Assembly (NCBI RefSeq): GCF_030848805.1
Contig: NC_092360.1
Location: 22,051,701 to 22,115,700, forward strand
Reading direction: 5' to 3'
DNA length: 64,000 bases
Source: Temnothorax longispinosus
Lineage: Eukaryota; Arthropoda; Insecta; Hymenoptera; Formicidae
The position numbers and the translations under genes were made by a program. The notes beneath the pieces were generated by a model. That model saw only the letters and a list, made by a program, of their open reading frames with translations, did not search any database and was not told the origin of the DNA. Of the stretch, positions 63,601 through 64,000 are shown in pieces; position 1 is the stretch's first letter, and each line of letters opens with the position of its first letter.

Positions 63601-64000
63601 CTGTTATACAGTATCTCAAGAAAAAAGGCAGCGTGAAAGTGATCGCACAAAAATAATCTTCTGACGAATTTTCGACGGGAAAAATTTAATTCTGGCTGAA
63701 CGTTAAACGTGATTTCGACTTGGAAAACGTTGACAGGCGCGGAATTGCATAATCACGAAGAGCGACGCGTACATTGGCGGTACGTAAGTAGGTAGCATGC
63801 GTGTGTAATCGTCGTCATCGTCGTCGTCGTCGTCGTCGGCGTCGTCGTCGCCGGCGTCGTCGTTGAGACGTTAATTTCGCGCAAGACTATTACGAGAATT
63901 GTCCCCGCGGACGCGGGTATTCTGTGGTCCCGCACGTGTTTCGTCGGAAATAACGTATGTGTCGCCGTCAGTAAAATGAAACAGCAAGAGTAGCTACGTC
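63601..64000. promoter_or_regulatory. CpG-rich block at the window end
   Basis: CpG density rises to the right edge, around the TCG repeat. The block continues out of the window, so its nature cannot be judged. Confidence 0.2.
63809..63862. repeat. Interrupted (TCG)n microsatellite
   Basis: About 18 TCG-type units with CAT, GGC and CCGGC interruptions. Read in the minus strand it gives a Thr run, an artefact of the repeat. Confidence 0.93.

Noticed and set aside
63753..63935. Thr-rich minus-strand frame
   Set aside because: It is produced entirely by the (TCG)n repeat.
1..64000. CRISPR array, operon or bacterial gene cluster
   Set aside because: There are no regularly spaced near-identical repeats and no dense co-directional frames. 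The sequence is clearly eukaryotic non-coding in character.

Overview
The window looks like non-coding nuclear DNA from an animal, most likely an insect. The mix of AT-rich filler, blocks of a few hundred bases crowded with CpG, and small terminal-inverted-repeat elements would fit Hymenoptera such as ants. That assignment is inference from composition; no gene was available to confirm it. I found no exon, tRNA, rRNA or other gene I can name. The longest open frames (100 to 178 codons) lie mostly in CpG-dense blocks where stop codons are rare. They often have overlapping open frames on the other strand, and none shows a protein family I recognise. The window is therefore best read as intergenic sequence or the inside of a very long intron.

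The best-supported content is a set of non-autonomous DNA transposons (MITE-like) recognised by terminal inverted repeats (TIRs) and, in most cases, short target duplications. They are: 4441-4825 (TAA flanks), 7418-7560 (CCTAG flanks), 31066-31203 and 56175-56310 (one TA-flanked family in opposite orientations), 36784-37050 (long arms), 54920-56089 (1.17 kb, TA-flanked) and 57316-57700 (TTA-flanked, with three alternating copies of an internal unit and a perfect 45-bp hairpin). Weaker candidates are a fold-back at 42962-43044 and an inverted pair at 62714-62940. A GC-rich fold-back repeat occurs at 22441-22504 and again, inverted, at 43484-43531.

The second layer is old, degenerate tandem repetition: four copies plus a partial fifth of a unit of about 150 bp at 19850-20480, a looser array of about 130 bp at 16500-17720, and a duplicated block at 12177-12730. 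Simple repeats include (AT)n at 19732, (AG)n at 40222, 52055 and 54477, (CT)n at 17194 and 53011, and an interrupted (TCG)n at 63809.

The third layer is CpG-dense islands, many sprinkled with TAAT/ATTA homeodomain-type cores: near 5.1-5.6, 9.6-10.3, 15.3-16.0, 17.7-18.5, 37.7-38.4, 44.1-46.7, 49.4-50.0, 51.2-52.6 and 56.5-57.0 kb. They may be enhancers or promoters of a developmental gene outside the window; the sequence alone does not prove this. I found no convincing new multi-gene system. The most unusual structures are the triple-unit hairpin element at 57.3-57.7 kb, the 1.17-kb TA-flanked element with internal copies of its end motif, and the degenerate 150-bp array at 19.85-20.48 kb.
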